Of a stretch of 64,000 nucleotides of DNA, positions 7,630 through 15,828 are shown one piece after another; the first letter of the stretch is position 1, and every line of letters begins with the position of its first letter. Source of the DNA: Flavivirga aquatica (GTDB lineage Bacteria; Bacteroidota; Bacteroidia; Flavobacteriales; Flavobacteriaceae). The notes beneath the pieces were generated by a model. The model saw only the letters and a list, made by a program, of their open reading frames with translations. It made no database searches and was not told where the DNA came from. The stretch lies in NCBI RefSeq assembly GCF_001747085.1, contig NZ_MDJD01000034.1, positions 496,001-560,000 on the forward strand, read 5' to 3'. A program made the translations under genes and the position numbers.

Positions 7630-8218
7630 AATTTTTAAATTTTTGCTTTAAAATAATAAAGCGATTAGACGAATAATAATTTATTTTTATAGGTATAAAC
7701 CTACAAAATAAAAATATAAAAAGCTATATTTTTAAGTTAAAAATCTAAATAAGAGCTATTTGATTATCATTTTAGCGATTTTAATCAAATTTTTATAAAA
7801 ACTAATGGGCTTACAAAAAGCATATACAAGTTTTGTATGATGGCTTTGGATTTGTTTAAGGAGGAAAAGATTGTCCTGTATGATATTAATACTAATTATA
7901 AGCTAAAATGAACTTAAAAGACTTGCTCATACTTTTTTGTAATGCTACGGTCTACTATGAAAAATAATCGTATCGTCATACTAAAAAGAAAGCAATTTCG
8001 TTTTCAAGTCCATTTTAGTATAGCAGCAGCTAAAAGGTTCGTTTACGATTCTGAAAGGAGGTAATTATTTATGTTTTTGAAATCAACCTCTTTCTTAAAA
8101 GAAGTTGATTTCAAACTTGTAAGATTTACAATTTCTTATTCAATAAGCATATATGGGTAACGTGGAGTGGTTTTTAACCTTTCAATTAACACTCAAAATA
8201 TTTAGAAGATATATCAAA
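7630..8218 (+). other. 589-base intergenic region, no convincing gene
   Basis: The stretch upstream of the peptide gene is very AT-rich and must hold that operon's promoter, though I find no exact TAnnTTTG box. Only short frames occur, such as one from an ATG at 7959 to 8066, and none has a recognisable motif or neighbour relation. The right half contains the long inverted repeat annotated separately. The downstream end of the polysaccharide operon should also lie here, but no U-tailed terminator is visible. Confidence 0.5.
8076..8115. repeat. 12-bp perfect inverted repeat with inner stem
   Basis: TTTGAAATCAAC (8076-8087) and GTTGATTTCAAA (8104-8115) are exact reverse complements. Inside them TTCTT/AAGAA can extend the stem. 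There is no T-tract on either side, so a standard intrinsic terminator is not clear. It lies 100 bases beyond the end of the polysaccharide operon and may stabilise its 3' end or be a relic of a small repeat element. Confidence 0.6.
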
Positions 8219-8944
8219 CTACCTAAAAACCTTTCTAAACAGAAAATATAAAGAAGAAAACAGTTTATCTAGTATAGATTTAGACTTTAGATTACTAAGA
8301 TCTAAATCACTAAAAGAGGTGAATTCATTTTTATGTTGTTTTAAAAAGCTTTCTAAATGATTAAAAGCGGCATCATTCATAGTATTAGGATGATAACAAA
8401 AGGTGTAAACTCCTGGGAACTTAATAGCTCTTACTGAACCTACTTGCTGCGGAATAAAAATGAAATCATTCATTTTATAGGGTTTAGCAGCCATGGTGTC
8501 ACTAATTATATTAATAGTGCTTTCCGATTTTAAAGCTTCTATAGTATTCCAATCGAAGGTGTGACTTGGAGCAACAAATATTCTAGGGTTAAACCCCATA
8601 GCTATTAGTTTATTGAAACCTTTTTTTATTTTATCCTTTTGTTCTTCTAAAGATAGACCTGCAAATTCAGATCTTTTATGTATAGGATTAATACCTCCTT
8701 CGTTAGTTTTATATACATGATCGTTACCATGCAAACCTATTTCCCAACCCTTTTTATCTAAAACTTTTAACCATGACCAAAAATCCTCATTATATGCATC
8801 AATTTTTTGCATATCATCTTCATTATTTGGTATTACAGCAATTAGAGGTTTTACATTATATTTAAAAAGTAAAGCTTCCATTCTAAGCCATTTATTTAAA
8901 TCCATGGTTTCGCAAGCGTCATCTAACCTAATTAAGTATTTCAT
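8219..8944 (-). CDS. Polysaccharide deacetylase-like protein (DUF2334 type)
   Basis: A 241-residue protein of the NodB-like carbohydrate esterase fold. The visible motifs are RLDDAC near the N-terminus (the metal/catalytic Asp pair), WEIGLHGNDH (metal-binding His pair) and VAPSHTFDW, then FCYHPNTMN. There is no signal peptide, so it probably acts in the cytoplasm on a nucleotide- or lipid-linked sugar, or is exported in another way. It is the last gene of the minus-strand polysaccharide operon and overlaps the upstream glycosyltransferase by 4 bases, which ties it to the same pathway. Removal of N- or O-acetyl groups from a repeat-unit sugar is the likely role. The exact substrate cannot be inferred. 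Confidence 0.75.
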   Translation of the reverse strand: MKYLIRLDDACETMDLNKWLRMEALLFKYNVKPLIAVIPNNEDDMQKIDAYNEDFWSWLKVLDKKGWEIGLHGNDHVYKTNEGGINPIHKRSEFAGLSLEEQKDKIKKGFNKLIAMGFNPRIFVAPSHTFDWNTIEALKSESTINIISDTMAAKPYKMNDFIFIPQQVGSVRAIKFPGVYTFCYHPNTMNDAAFNHLESFLKQHKNEFTSFSDLDLSNLKSKSILDKLFSSLYFLFRKVFR

Positions 8945-10035
8945 TTTTCTAACAATGATTTATATAAATTTATTTCTTTAGTTATGGTTTTATCAATACT
9001 GTAATCATTAGCTCTTTTAAGACACTTAGTTACAGTTTCTTGATAATGTTCACTATTTTCTAGCAACTTTGATATTTCTTTAGCCAAAGATGAATCGTCA
9101 TTTATAGGAAATAAGATGCCTGCATTTCTAACTATATCACCTAAACCTGGTGCATCTGAGGCGATAAAAGGTTTTTCTGAAGCCATACCTTCAACCGAAG
9201 ATAATGAAAGCCCTTCATGATGAGATGATAAAATAATGATATCTGATGCTTTTAGTATATTAATAACATCCATTCTAATGCCAAGAAAAAATACTCTTTT
9301 AGATAGATTTAATTCCTCAACTAGTACTTCACATTCATTGCGTAAAGGACCGTCTCCAATTAAGACTAAAACCACATTGTCATTTAGTTTTTTTAGAGAT
9401 TTTATAACCGTTTTTTGATCTTTAGGATATCTAAATGAGGATACTTGAGTAAGTATATAGGAATCATTTTCTAAATTTGGAAGTAACTCTTTTTTAGATA
9501 TTGGTTTTTCATTTTTAATAGTATCTAAATTTATTCCATTTTGTACCAAAACAAATTTATCATTATTATATTTTAAATGCGCTTTTATATTGGTATCCAC
9601 TTCTGGAGAAATGGTAATTATTTTAGAATAAAATGAATATATAAATTTATCTAAAATTTTGAAAATAAATCGTTTTCTTCTGTTGTTAGATGTGCTATGC
9701 TCTGTATAAACCAGTTTAACTTTAGAAAAACTAAGCATTTTAGCTAATGCCACCCAATACAAACTAGGAAAGATATGTACATGTACAATATCATAGTTTT
9801 TTAAAAGAGGCCTGATTTTAAAAATTAAAAAAGGGTTATAAACGCTTTTATTCCCTAAAGAAAAAATAGAGCAGCAATTAAGCTTTTTTAGAATTTTTAA
9901 AAAAGGGTAGTCAAAACCATTCAAAACAGCCAAATCTGTTTGAACATTTCGTTTGTTAAATAATGGAATGGTTTCTAGAATAAGTTTTTCTGCTCCACCT
10001 GTATCTAGGCTATTTATTATTTGTAGAATTTTCAT
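8941..10035 (-). CDS. Glycosyltransferase family 4
   Basis: A 364-residue GT-B fold transferase. The N-terminal motif LQIINSLDTGGAEKLI is the acceptor-side glycine loop typical of GT4, and the C-terminal domain has LIGDGPLRNECEVLVEELNL and SSHHEGLSLSSVEGMASEKPFIASD, which includes the donor-binding E-x7-E type motif. It transfers a sugar from a nucleotide donor with retention, adding one residue to the lipid-linked repeat unit on the cytoplasmic face. It overlaps both neighbours by 4 bases, so translation is coupled in the operon. Donor and acceptor cannot be read from sequence. Confidence 0.88.
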   Translation of the reverse strand: MKILQIINSLDTGGAEKLILETIPLFNKRNVQTDLAVLNGFDYPFLKILKKLNCCSIFSLGNKSVYNPFLIFKIRPLLKNYDIVHVHIFPSLYWVALAKMLSFSKVKLVYTEHSTSNNRRKRFIFKILDKFIYSFYSKIITISPEVDTNIKAHLKYNNDKFVLVQNGINLDTIKNEKPISKKELLPNLENDSYILTQVSSFRYPKDQKTVIKSLKKLNDNVVLVLIGDGPLRNECEVLVEELNLSKRVFFLGIRMDVINILKASDIIILSSHHEGLSLSSVEGMASEKPFIASDAPGLGDIVRNAGILFPINDDSSLAKEISKLLENSEHYQETVTKCLKRANDYSIDKTITKEINLYKSLLEK

Positions 10036-10913
10036 TTTCTAATTTTAAATAGAATATATGCATGAAATAAAAAGCCAAAAGGTAATGCTAAAAATGTAAT
10101 CGCCTTTTTTGGGTTTTCTTTAGTGAAAAACCATTTTTTTATAAATATACAAGATGAAATGTAATGCATTGCTCTAGAAAAAGTATATGAGAAACTTTTA
10201 GAATACTTCATTTCTATTATTCTAGAATATAAAAAGCCATTTGGACTTTTTTTATATTGTTTTAAGATATTTCTTGATGAGCCATCTTCTAAGTATTCAA
10301 TAGTACAAAATACCTCGTTAGAACAAATGTATTGATACTTTTGATCGATCATTAAATATAATGTTCCTAATGGTACTAAACGCTCTTCTTTGGTAATAGG
10401 GTAGGGTGGAAACTCTTTTACAACATCGGTTCTTAAAACTACTTTTTTATCCCCTTTTATTTTGTTTTCGACCTCAAGTTCAGATAATGTAGCATACTTA
10501 AATCGTTCTGGTATTTTTTCTACAATTGTACCATCTTTAAAAGCATCTAAACCAATAATACCTGCTAGGTTTTTATTACGATTCCTTTTATTCCAAATAT
10601 TTAGTATAATTTCCACTGCATCATCTGGCATAAAATCATCAGAATCAATACATACATTTAATTCTGTATCTATTAAGCTATAAGCAGCGTTATGCCCGCC
10701 ATGCATACCTTGATTCTCCTGATAGTGATATATTATTTCAATTTTATCTTCTTGAATCCAGGAATTAACAAGTTCTTTGGTGTCATCTTGAGATCCATCA
10801 TCTATGATGAGCCATTTAAAATCCTTATTTGTTTGTCTTACAAAGCTATCGTAGCAGTTACTAAGGCAAAAGGCTCTATTGTAGGTTGGTGTAAAAACCG
10901 TGAGTGTTTTCAT
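10032..10913 (-). CDS. Glycosyltransferase family 2
   Basis: A 293-residue GT-A transferase. The N-terminus LTVFTPTYNRAFCLSNCYDSFVRQT with LIIDDGSQDDT is the GT2 nucleotide-binding region, and NVCIDSDDFMPDDAVE holds the DxD-type metal site (DSDD). A hydrophobic C-terminal stretch (FLALPFGFLFHAYILF) may associate with the membrane. It is expected to add one sugar, with inversion, to the polyprenyl-linked repeat unit. The start overlaps nothing upstream; 7 bases separate it from the EpsG-type gene, and its end overlaps the GT4 gene by 4 bases. Confidence 0.88.
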   Translation of the reverse strand: MKTLTVFTPTYNRAFCLSNCYDSFVRQTNKDFKWLIIDDGSQDDTKELVNSWIQEDKIEIIYHYQENQGMHGGHNAAYSLIDTELNVCIDSDDFMPDDAVEIILNIWNKRNRNKNLAGIIGLDAFKDGTIVEKIPERFKYATLSELEVENKIKGDKKVVLRTDVVKEFPPYPITKEERLVPLGTLYLMIDQKYQYICSNEVFCTIEYLEDGSSRNILKQYKKSPNGFLYSRIIEMKYSKSFSYTFSRAMHYISSCIFIKKWFFTKENPKKAITFLALPFGFLFHAYILFKIRK

Positions 10914-10920
10914 AATTTAT

Positions 10921-12015
10921 TTAAACATAAAATACTAAATACATTAAATAGGTAAACATAAAATAGGCAAATACAACTTTGCCTATCATAATATGTTGGT
11001 TCTTAAAAAATTTTTGTTTTAAAAGTGGGTAAATAACAACAATAGCCATCATAAACCATGATAAATAAGCAAATCTATTTGAGAAATTTGCTTTTATAAC
11101 TAAAATCCAAAAGCCATTGCAAATTAAATAAGTATTTAATAGCCTAAAATAAAACTCGTCATGGAACTGTTTTTTATATATAAAATACCACCCTGAAAAA
11201 ACGGCAAAGGCACTGTGAAATAAAAAATCCCAACGAAAGCCTGTACTAGAAAATGTTCCTTCTTCAGCTTCGGAGGTTAAATATCCTGAAAGTCTATCGT
11301 CTCCAAAACCAAGACTGGCAAAAAGTGTTATCCAAACAGCTCCCATAGTTAGTGAAAGTGGTATACATGCTAACCAGCCCTTAAAAAATATTTTAGGGTC
11401 GTTATAATATCCTGTTATTAAATAAGCTGCTATTGGTAATATTGCTGTTTTATGAAACATCATGGCAAATAAGAAAAAAACAAACATTATAGGTTTGCTT
11501 TTATGATATGATATCCCCCAAAGAAACAAGGATAGAGCCGCTCCATTTCTAACACCATTTACAGCATAGGTGTAAAAGGAAAATGATACAACGAACATTA
11601 TAAAGGAGTAGTACCAATACTTTCCAAAAAATTCTTTAGAAATACGATATAAAGGAAAAATATAAATAAACGTACAAATAGTAAAAAAAACATGTATAGA
11701 TACTATTTGAGACATAAATTGCATAAAAACATGCCAATAATAATCGGCTTCATCTCCAATACTACCTCCGAGACTATATTTAATATATGCTTTATTGTAA
11801 TTTACAGTATCTCCAAAAATTCCATTTATTGGTCGCATTCCCAAATAAATAATCAATGAAATTAGTAAAGTATAACCAACGACATTAATAAATATAATAT
11901 TCTTACTGTCGTCTAATTTTAATACATAAGTATGCAACATTGTAAATAAAACTAGGGCTAAGCATAGATTTAAATATATATTATAGTAATGCTGAATGGG
12001 AACAAAGTCAAACAT
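10921..12015 (-). CDS. EpsG-type polysaccharide polymerase (Wzy-like)
   Basis: A 364-residue integral membrane protein with about ten transmembrane helices. The family signatures of EpsG are visible: LGMRPINGIFGDTVNYNKAY near the first periplasmic loop, VNGVRNGAALSLFLWG, a FHKTAILPI motif, and NRFAYLSWFMM near the C-terminus. Proteins of this family polymerise exported repeat units in Wzx/Wzy-type pathways, and it is the only Wzy candidate in the operon. It therefore most likely joins the units flipped by the Wzx protein of this operon. Confidence 0.83.
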   Translation of the reverse strand: MFDFVPIQHYYNIYLNLCLALVLFTMLHTYVLKLDDSKNIIFINVVGYTLLISLIIYLGMRPINGIFGDTVNYNKAYIKYSLGGSIGDEADYYWHVFMQFMSQIVSIHVFFTICTFIYIFPLYRISKEFFGKYWYYSFIMFVVSFSFYTYAVNGVRNGAALSLFLWGISYHKSKPIMFVFFLFAMMFHKTAILPIAAYLITGYYNDPKIFFKGWLACIPLSLTMGAVWITLFASLGFGDDRLSGYLTSEAEEGTFSSTGFRWDFLFHSAFAVFSGWYFIYKKQFHDEFYFRLLNTYLICNGFWILVIKANFSNRFAYLSWFMMAIVVIYPLLKQKFFKNQHIMIGKVVFAYFMFTYLMYLVFYV

Positions 12016-12032
12016 TTACTTGATATTAAAAA

Positions 12033-12611
12033 TTAATTTTCAATTCGTTTACCATCTTGCTTTATTATTTTAGATGGGTTGCCAACAACAACACAGTTGT
12101 CAGGAATACTTTTAACGACAACAGCTCCAGCACCAATGCTACAATTATCACCTATAGTTATATCTCCAATAACTATGGCTCCAGTGTATATAGATACATT
12201 ATTTCCTATAGTAGGACGTTTTCCATTTACTTCTCCAATAGTTACTAAATGGTTTACATAAAAATTACTTCCAATAGATTCTGCATTTAAAATAGTAGAA
12301 TAGGGGTGACCTGTTAGAATACCTCCAGCTAATTTAGTAGTAATATCTATAGTGAAATTTGACTCCTTTTTACAGTATATATTAAGAAAATGTGTTATTA
12401 TACTTTGTATACGAAAATAAAAAATGGTTCTAAAATCGGATGAATTTGTTAGAAAATGCAAAAGTAATTTGTTATAACTTCCTTCTATGTTTTTTGCTTT
12501 AGACCAGCGATTTAGATCTTGATTGATAATAGCTTTATTGGCACTTTTCTTATATAGTATAAGATGTGGTATCAATAATAGTTTATATAAAGAGAATAAA
12601 ATTTTTCTCAT
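12033..12611 (-). CDS. Serine acetyltransferase-like hexapeptide acyltransferase
   Basis: A 192-residue protein whose C-terminal half is a left-handed beta-helix with hexapeptide repeats (IGNNVSIYTGAIVIGDITIGDNCSIGAGAVVVKSIPDNCVVVGNPSKII). The segment GGILTGHPYSTILNAESIGSNFYVNHLVTIG resembles the serine acetyltransferase active-site region, with the catalytic His in GHPYS or NHLVTIG. In polysaccharide loci such proteins O- or N-acetylate a sugar of the repeat unit using acetyl-CoA. It touches the upstream GT4 gene by a 1-base overlap. A true role in cysteine synthesis is unlikely in this context. Confidence 0.8.
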   Translation of the reverse strand: MRKILFSLYKLLLIPHLILYKKSANKAIINQDLNRWSKAKNIEGSYNKLLLHFLTNSSDFRTIFYFRIQSIITHFLNIYCKKESNFTIDITTKLAGGILTGHPYSTILNAESIGSNFYVNHLVTIGEVNGKRPTIGNNVSIYTGAIVIGDITIGDNCSIGAGAVVVKSIPDNCVVVGNPSKIIKQDGKRIEN

Positions 12612-13735
12612 TATTTAGAGTGTTTTAGTTTATCAAACATTTGTAACCAGATATTCATAACTTTTTCTACGCTATAATTTGCAGCATTTGCTCTAGCGTT
12701 TTTTCCTAGGGGAATTCTAAGGTCTTGATTTGAAATAGTTTTTAATATCGCTTCAGCAAAACCTTTTGTATCTTCCATATCTATTAGTTTTCCGTTCTTA
12801 TTACTAATAATATTTCTAGGACCATTAGGACAATCAAAAGAAATTATTGGTAATCCGCAGGCTTGAGCTTCCAATAAAACCAAAGGAAAGCATTCGTTTT
12901 CAGAAGTCATTACAAAAAGTGATGAATTAAGCATTTTTTCCTTTATAAGGCTTGTAGCTCCTTTTAGAAAGACATGTTTTTCTAGTTTTTTGTCAATTAT
13001 CTTTTTCTGTAAAGTATCTAAATAATGACTTTCACCAGTTCCATAAATATGTAATTCCCATGATGTATTTGATTGGTGTACTAACTCCCAGATGTCTATT
13101 AATATGTCGTAACGTTTAACAGGCGCTATTCTTCCTGCAGAAATAACAATATTGGTGTCTAAATTTGAAGTTTTATCTGGATAAAAAGTAAGCGGATTGG
13201 GTATGGTAATTGTATTATTTGATTTAAAATAATTAGCTTCGTCTGGGTTTAAAACTACTAACTTATCATATTTAGTTTCCACATAATCTGCAAATTTAAA
13301 AAACAACTTTTTAAATAGTGTTGACGCATTTTTACGTTTATCTATTTCTATAAATTTTGAATAATGAAATTCTTTTATTTTAGGAATCTTCTTGTTTACA
13401 AAAGGCATGAAATAGGTATCGGCACTATGGCTGCAAACAACCACTATATCTGGATTTATTTTTTTTAATTCAGACTTAACTTTCGATATATGGTTTGGTA
13501 ATTTTAGTAAATTTTTAGGATGAAAATAAGACTTGTTTTTATGGTAATTAATACTTAAGTCTTTAAAAGTAATTTTAGAATTAAAGTCATAACATGCTTT
13601 TTCATCACCTTGCTCTGTAGTTAATATGTGTATGTCATTAGTTTTTATAGTAGATAGATAATTAGCTTTTATTGAAAGTACACGTTCTATACCACCATGT
13701 CTATATACTTGATCTATTATAAAAACTATTTTCAT
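12611..13735 (-). CDS. Glycosyltransferase family 4 (tandem copy B)
   Basis: A 374-residue GT-B transferase. The N-terminus FIIDQVYRHGGIERVLSIKANYL is nearly the same as that of the gene directly upstream (GGLERVLSIKASYL), and both proteins are 374 residues long, so the two arose by tandem duplication. The C-terminal domain has YGTGESHYLDTLQKKI and MTSENECFPLVLLEAQACGLPIISFDCPNGPRNII, the donor site. It should add a residue to the repeat unit, possibly the same type of linkage as its paralogue or a second one after divergence. It overlaps the upstream and downstream genes by one base each. Confidence 0.88.
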   Translation of the reverse strand: MKIVFIIDQVYRHGGIERVLSIKANYLSTIKTNDIHILTTEQGDEKACYDFNSKITFKDLSINYHKNKSYFHPKNLLKLPNHISKVKSELKKINPDIVVVCSHSADTYFMPFVNKKIPKIKEFHYSKFIEIDKRKNASTLFKKLFFKFADYVETKYDKLVVLNPDEANYFKSNNTITIPNPLTFYPDKTSNLDTNIVISAGRIAPVKRYDILIDIWELVHQSNTSWELHIYGTGESHYLDTLQKKIIDKKLEKHVFLKGATSLIKEKMLNSSLFVMTSENECFPLVLLEAQACGLPIISFDCPNGPRNIISNKNGKLIDMEDTKGFAEAILKTISNQDLRIPLGKNARANAANYSVEKVMNIWLQMFDKLKHSK

Positions 13736-14859
13736 TATAAAGTCTTATTAATTAAATCCTTAAATAGATTATCCCATTGAGGAACTATAACTTTAGGAGC
13801 GTAACGTAATACATTTTGTCTAGCGTTAGTTCCCATTTGTTTTCTAAGTGATTCATCTTTAATTAATGTCATTATTTTGTCGCTTAGAATATTTGTATCT
13901 CCATTTGGAGCTAAATAACCATCTGTAGTATCTTTTATAATATCCGATGGTCCAAAGGGGCAGTCGAAAGATACGCAAGGTACACCATAGGCCATAGCTT
14001 CTATTAAAACCATACCAAAGCCTTCGTATCTTGATGACATAACATAAATTGAAGCGCTTTGATATTTTTCTCCAATATTCTTTTCTGGAGGAAAAAATGT
14101 CACACTTTTATTAATATTAAGCTTTTCGGCTAAATTTGCTAAGCCTTCATTTTTATCAATAGTTCCATAAATTTCTAATTTCCAGTCAGGATAACTATTT
14201 GAAATTAATTTCCAACTTTCTAATAATCTATCATACCCTTTTTGGTGACAATGTTTGCCAACTGCAATTACTTTTTTATTTTCTAAAGAAGACACTTCAT
14301 TGGGGTAGAAGGAAAGTGGGTTTGAAATAACTTGCAAATTTTTTAAATTCCATTCAGCTAAATTTCCATTGGTTAATACAACAAACTTATTATATCGTTT
14401 TGCACCAAAATTCATTAGTCCAAATATAAATTTAAGCTTTATTTTTTGAAATAAGGAAATACTATCTGCTTTTATTTCAATGTTTTTAGAGACATGCCTT
14501 TCATATACCATTGGACATGGTTTTTTTATAAACCACGGTACAAAAAAGCCTTTTAAACCATCATCACATACAGATATTATGTCTGGTTTTACATGGTTTA
14601 CCACTTTTTTTAAACCTTTAGTGTATGCTTTAAAATAATTAAAAGAATTGCCTGTTGCACTAATGTCATGATATATTAGTGCTTTACTGAAATTGTAAAA
14701 TAAAGGTTTATCTCCTTGGTTTAATGTAACAATATGAACCTCATAATTTAAGTGATCTGATAAATAGCTAGCCTTTATAGATAAAACACGCTCTAGACCA
14801 CCAGATCCACATATTTGATTAGTGATGTATAATAACTTAGTAATATTATTACTTGGCAT
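13735..14859 (-). CDS. Glycosyltransferase family 4 (tandem copy A)
   Basis: A 374-residue GT-B transferase, paralogous to the next gene downstream. The glycine-rich N-terminal loop is ITNQICGSGGLERVLSIKASYL. The donor-binding region is SSRYEGFGMVLIEAMAYGVPCVSFDCPFGPSDII, where E-x7-E is intact. Like its neighbour it ends in the FDCP-GP-II signature, which marks a subgroup of GT4. It overlaps the pyruvyl-transferase gene by 11 bases upstream. The two copies probably build neighbouring linkages of the repeat unit; donors are not predictable from the sequence. Confidence 0.88.
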   Translation of the reverse strand: MPSNNITKLLYITNQICGSGGLERVLSIKASYLSDHLNYEVHIVTLNQGDKPLFYNFSKALIYHDISATGNSFNYFKAYTKGLKKVVNHVKPDIISVCDDGLKGFFVPWFIKKPCPMVYERHVSKNIEIKADSISLFQKIKLKFIFGLMNFGAKRYNKFVVLTNGNLAEWNLKNLQVISNPLSFYPNEVSSLENKKVIAVGKHCHQKGYDRLLESWKLISNSYPDWKLEIYGTIDKNEGLANLAEKLNINKSVTFFPPEKNIGEKYQSASIYVMSSRYEGFGMVLIEAMAYGVPCVSFDCPFGPSDIIKDTTDGYLAPNGDTNILSDKIMTLIKDESLRKQMGTNARQNVLRYAPKVIVPQWDNLFKDLINKTL

Positions 14860-15826
14860 TATTAATAAAGTTTTTACATTTTTCTTTTAAAGGTTCTGCT
14901 AGCTTATGGTGAAGCCCTAAATTGGTTACAGTTGTTTTTAAATCAATTTGGCCATCTAAATTAAAGTTAGAGGTATATTCTCCAGTTTCATGATTAACAT
15001 CTATTCTGTTAAATAATTCTAAAATGCCATCAAAACGGCAAGAATCTACAAAACTATCGAAACCATTTATAAAAATAACAGGGGTACCTAAGGCTAAACA
15101 GGGTAAAGCACAATGTATTCTAGAGGTAATTACTAATTTAGCTTTAGCATATTTCTTTAAAAGAGATTCTGCCATTTCAAATTTTTCTTCATCAGAATAG
15201 GTGTTTGAAGGTGGCTCTTGATTTACGTGTATTGCTGAATCTAAAACCTCTTTACTTATAAATTTTTTAATATGCTTTTGTCTTTTACCTAGTTTAAAAA
15301 TCTTTCCGTTTAAAGTATTTCTAATAATGGCTTTAAAATCGAAAAACACCTTTAATGATCTAGGGTAATTATACAGCGGATCTACAATATAAATTTCATC
15401 ATTTCTTAAAGAATCATCTACTTTATAACTATCTAAAGTTAAAGTTAAGCAACCAGTAAAATGAGCATCAATTCCTTTTGCTTTTAACGTGTCTGCTGTA
15501 AATTTATCTCTACATCCAATTGGTTCATGTTTTTTAAGGTACGTGATTCCTTTTTCACTGAGCATATATGGTGCAGCAGTATTATTCATATGAAATGAAA
15601 CAAATAAAGGGTCAATATCATCAGAAGGCACCCAATTATGAATATTATGTGTAAACCACCCATTCATAATTAGTTTACTTTTATCTCCTTTGTAATCTGC
15701 CAGCTTTTCTCTATTTAATAAGACATCTGTTTTAGGGAGAAATTGTTTGGCTGCTAAGCTTTGAATGTTGTCTCCAACATTAAAAAAGCGTTTGTTCTCG
15801 TCATATTTAAGTAATCCGTATTTCAT
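14849..15826 (-). CDS. Polysaccharide pyruvyl transferase family protein
   Basis: A 325-residue protein of the pyruvyl-transferase (CsaB/WcaK-like) family. The N-terminal FNVGDNIQSLAAKQFLP is the family's Rossmann-type glycine region. PIGCRDKFTADTLKAKGIDAHFTGCLTLTLD and AKLVITSRIHCALPCLALGTPVIFIN are the two strongest family motifs, the latter with the conserved SRxH. It is expected to transfer a pyruvate ketal from phosphoenolpyruvate to a sugar, giving the polymer negative charge. Some relatives are instead nucleotide-sugar transferases with the same GT-B fold, so the chemistry is likely but not certain. It is 2 bases away from the PP-loop gene. Confidence 0.82.
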   Translation of the reverse strand: MKYGLLKYDENKRFFNVGDNIQSLAAKQFLPKTDVLLNREKLADYKGDKSKLIMNGWFTHNIHNWVPSDDIDPLFVSFHMNNTAAPYMLSEKGITYLKKHEPIGCRDKFTADTLKAKGIDAHFTGCLTLTLDSYKVDDSLRNDEIYIVDPLYNYPRSLKVFFDFKAIIRNTLNGKIFKLGKRQKHIKKFISKEVLDSAIHVNQEPPSNTYSDEEKFEMAESLLKKYAKAKLVITSRIHCALPCLALGTPVIFINGFDSFVDSCRFDGILELFNRIDVNHETGEYTSNFNLDGQIDLKTTVTNLGLHHKLAEPLKEKCKNFINNAK

Positions 15827-15828
15827 AA

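Noticed and set aside
7959-8066. Short plus-strand frame in the intergenic region before the polysaccharide operon end
   Set aside because: About 35 residues, no motif, no neighbour relation. Not supported as a gene, though a relic cannot be excluded.
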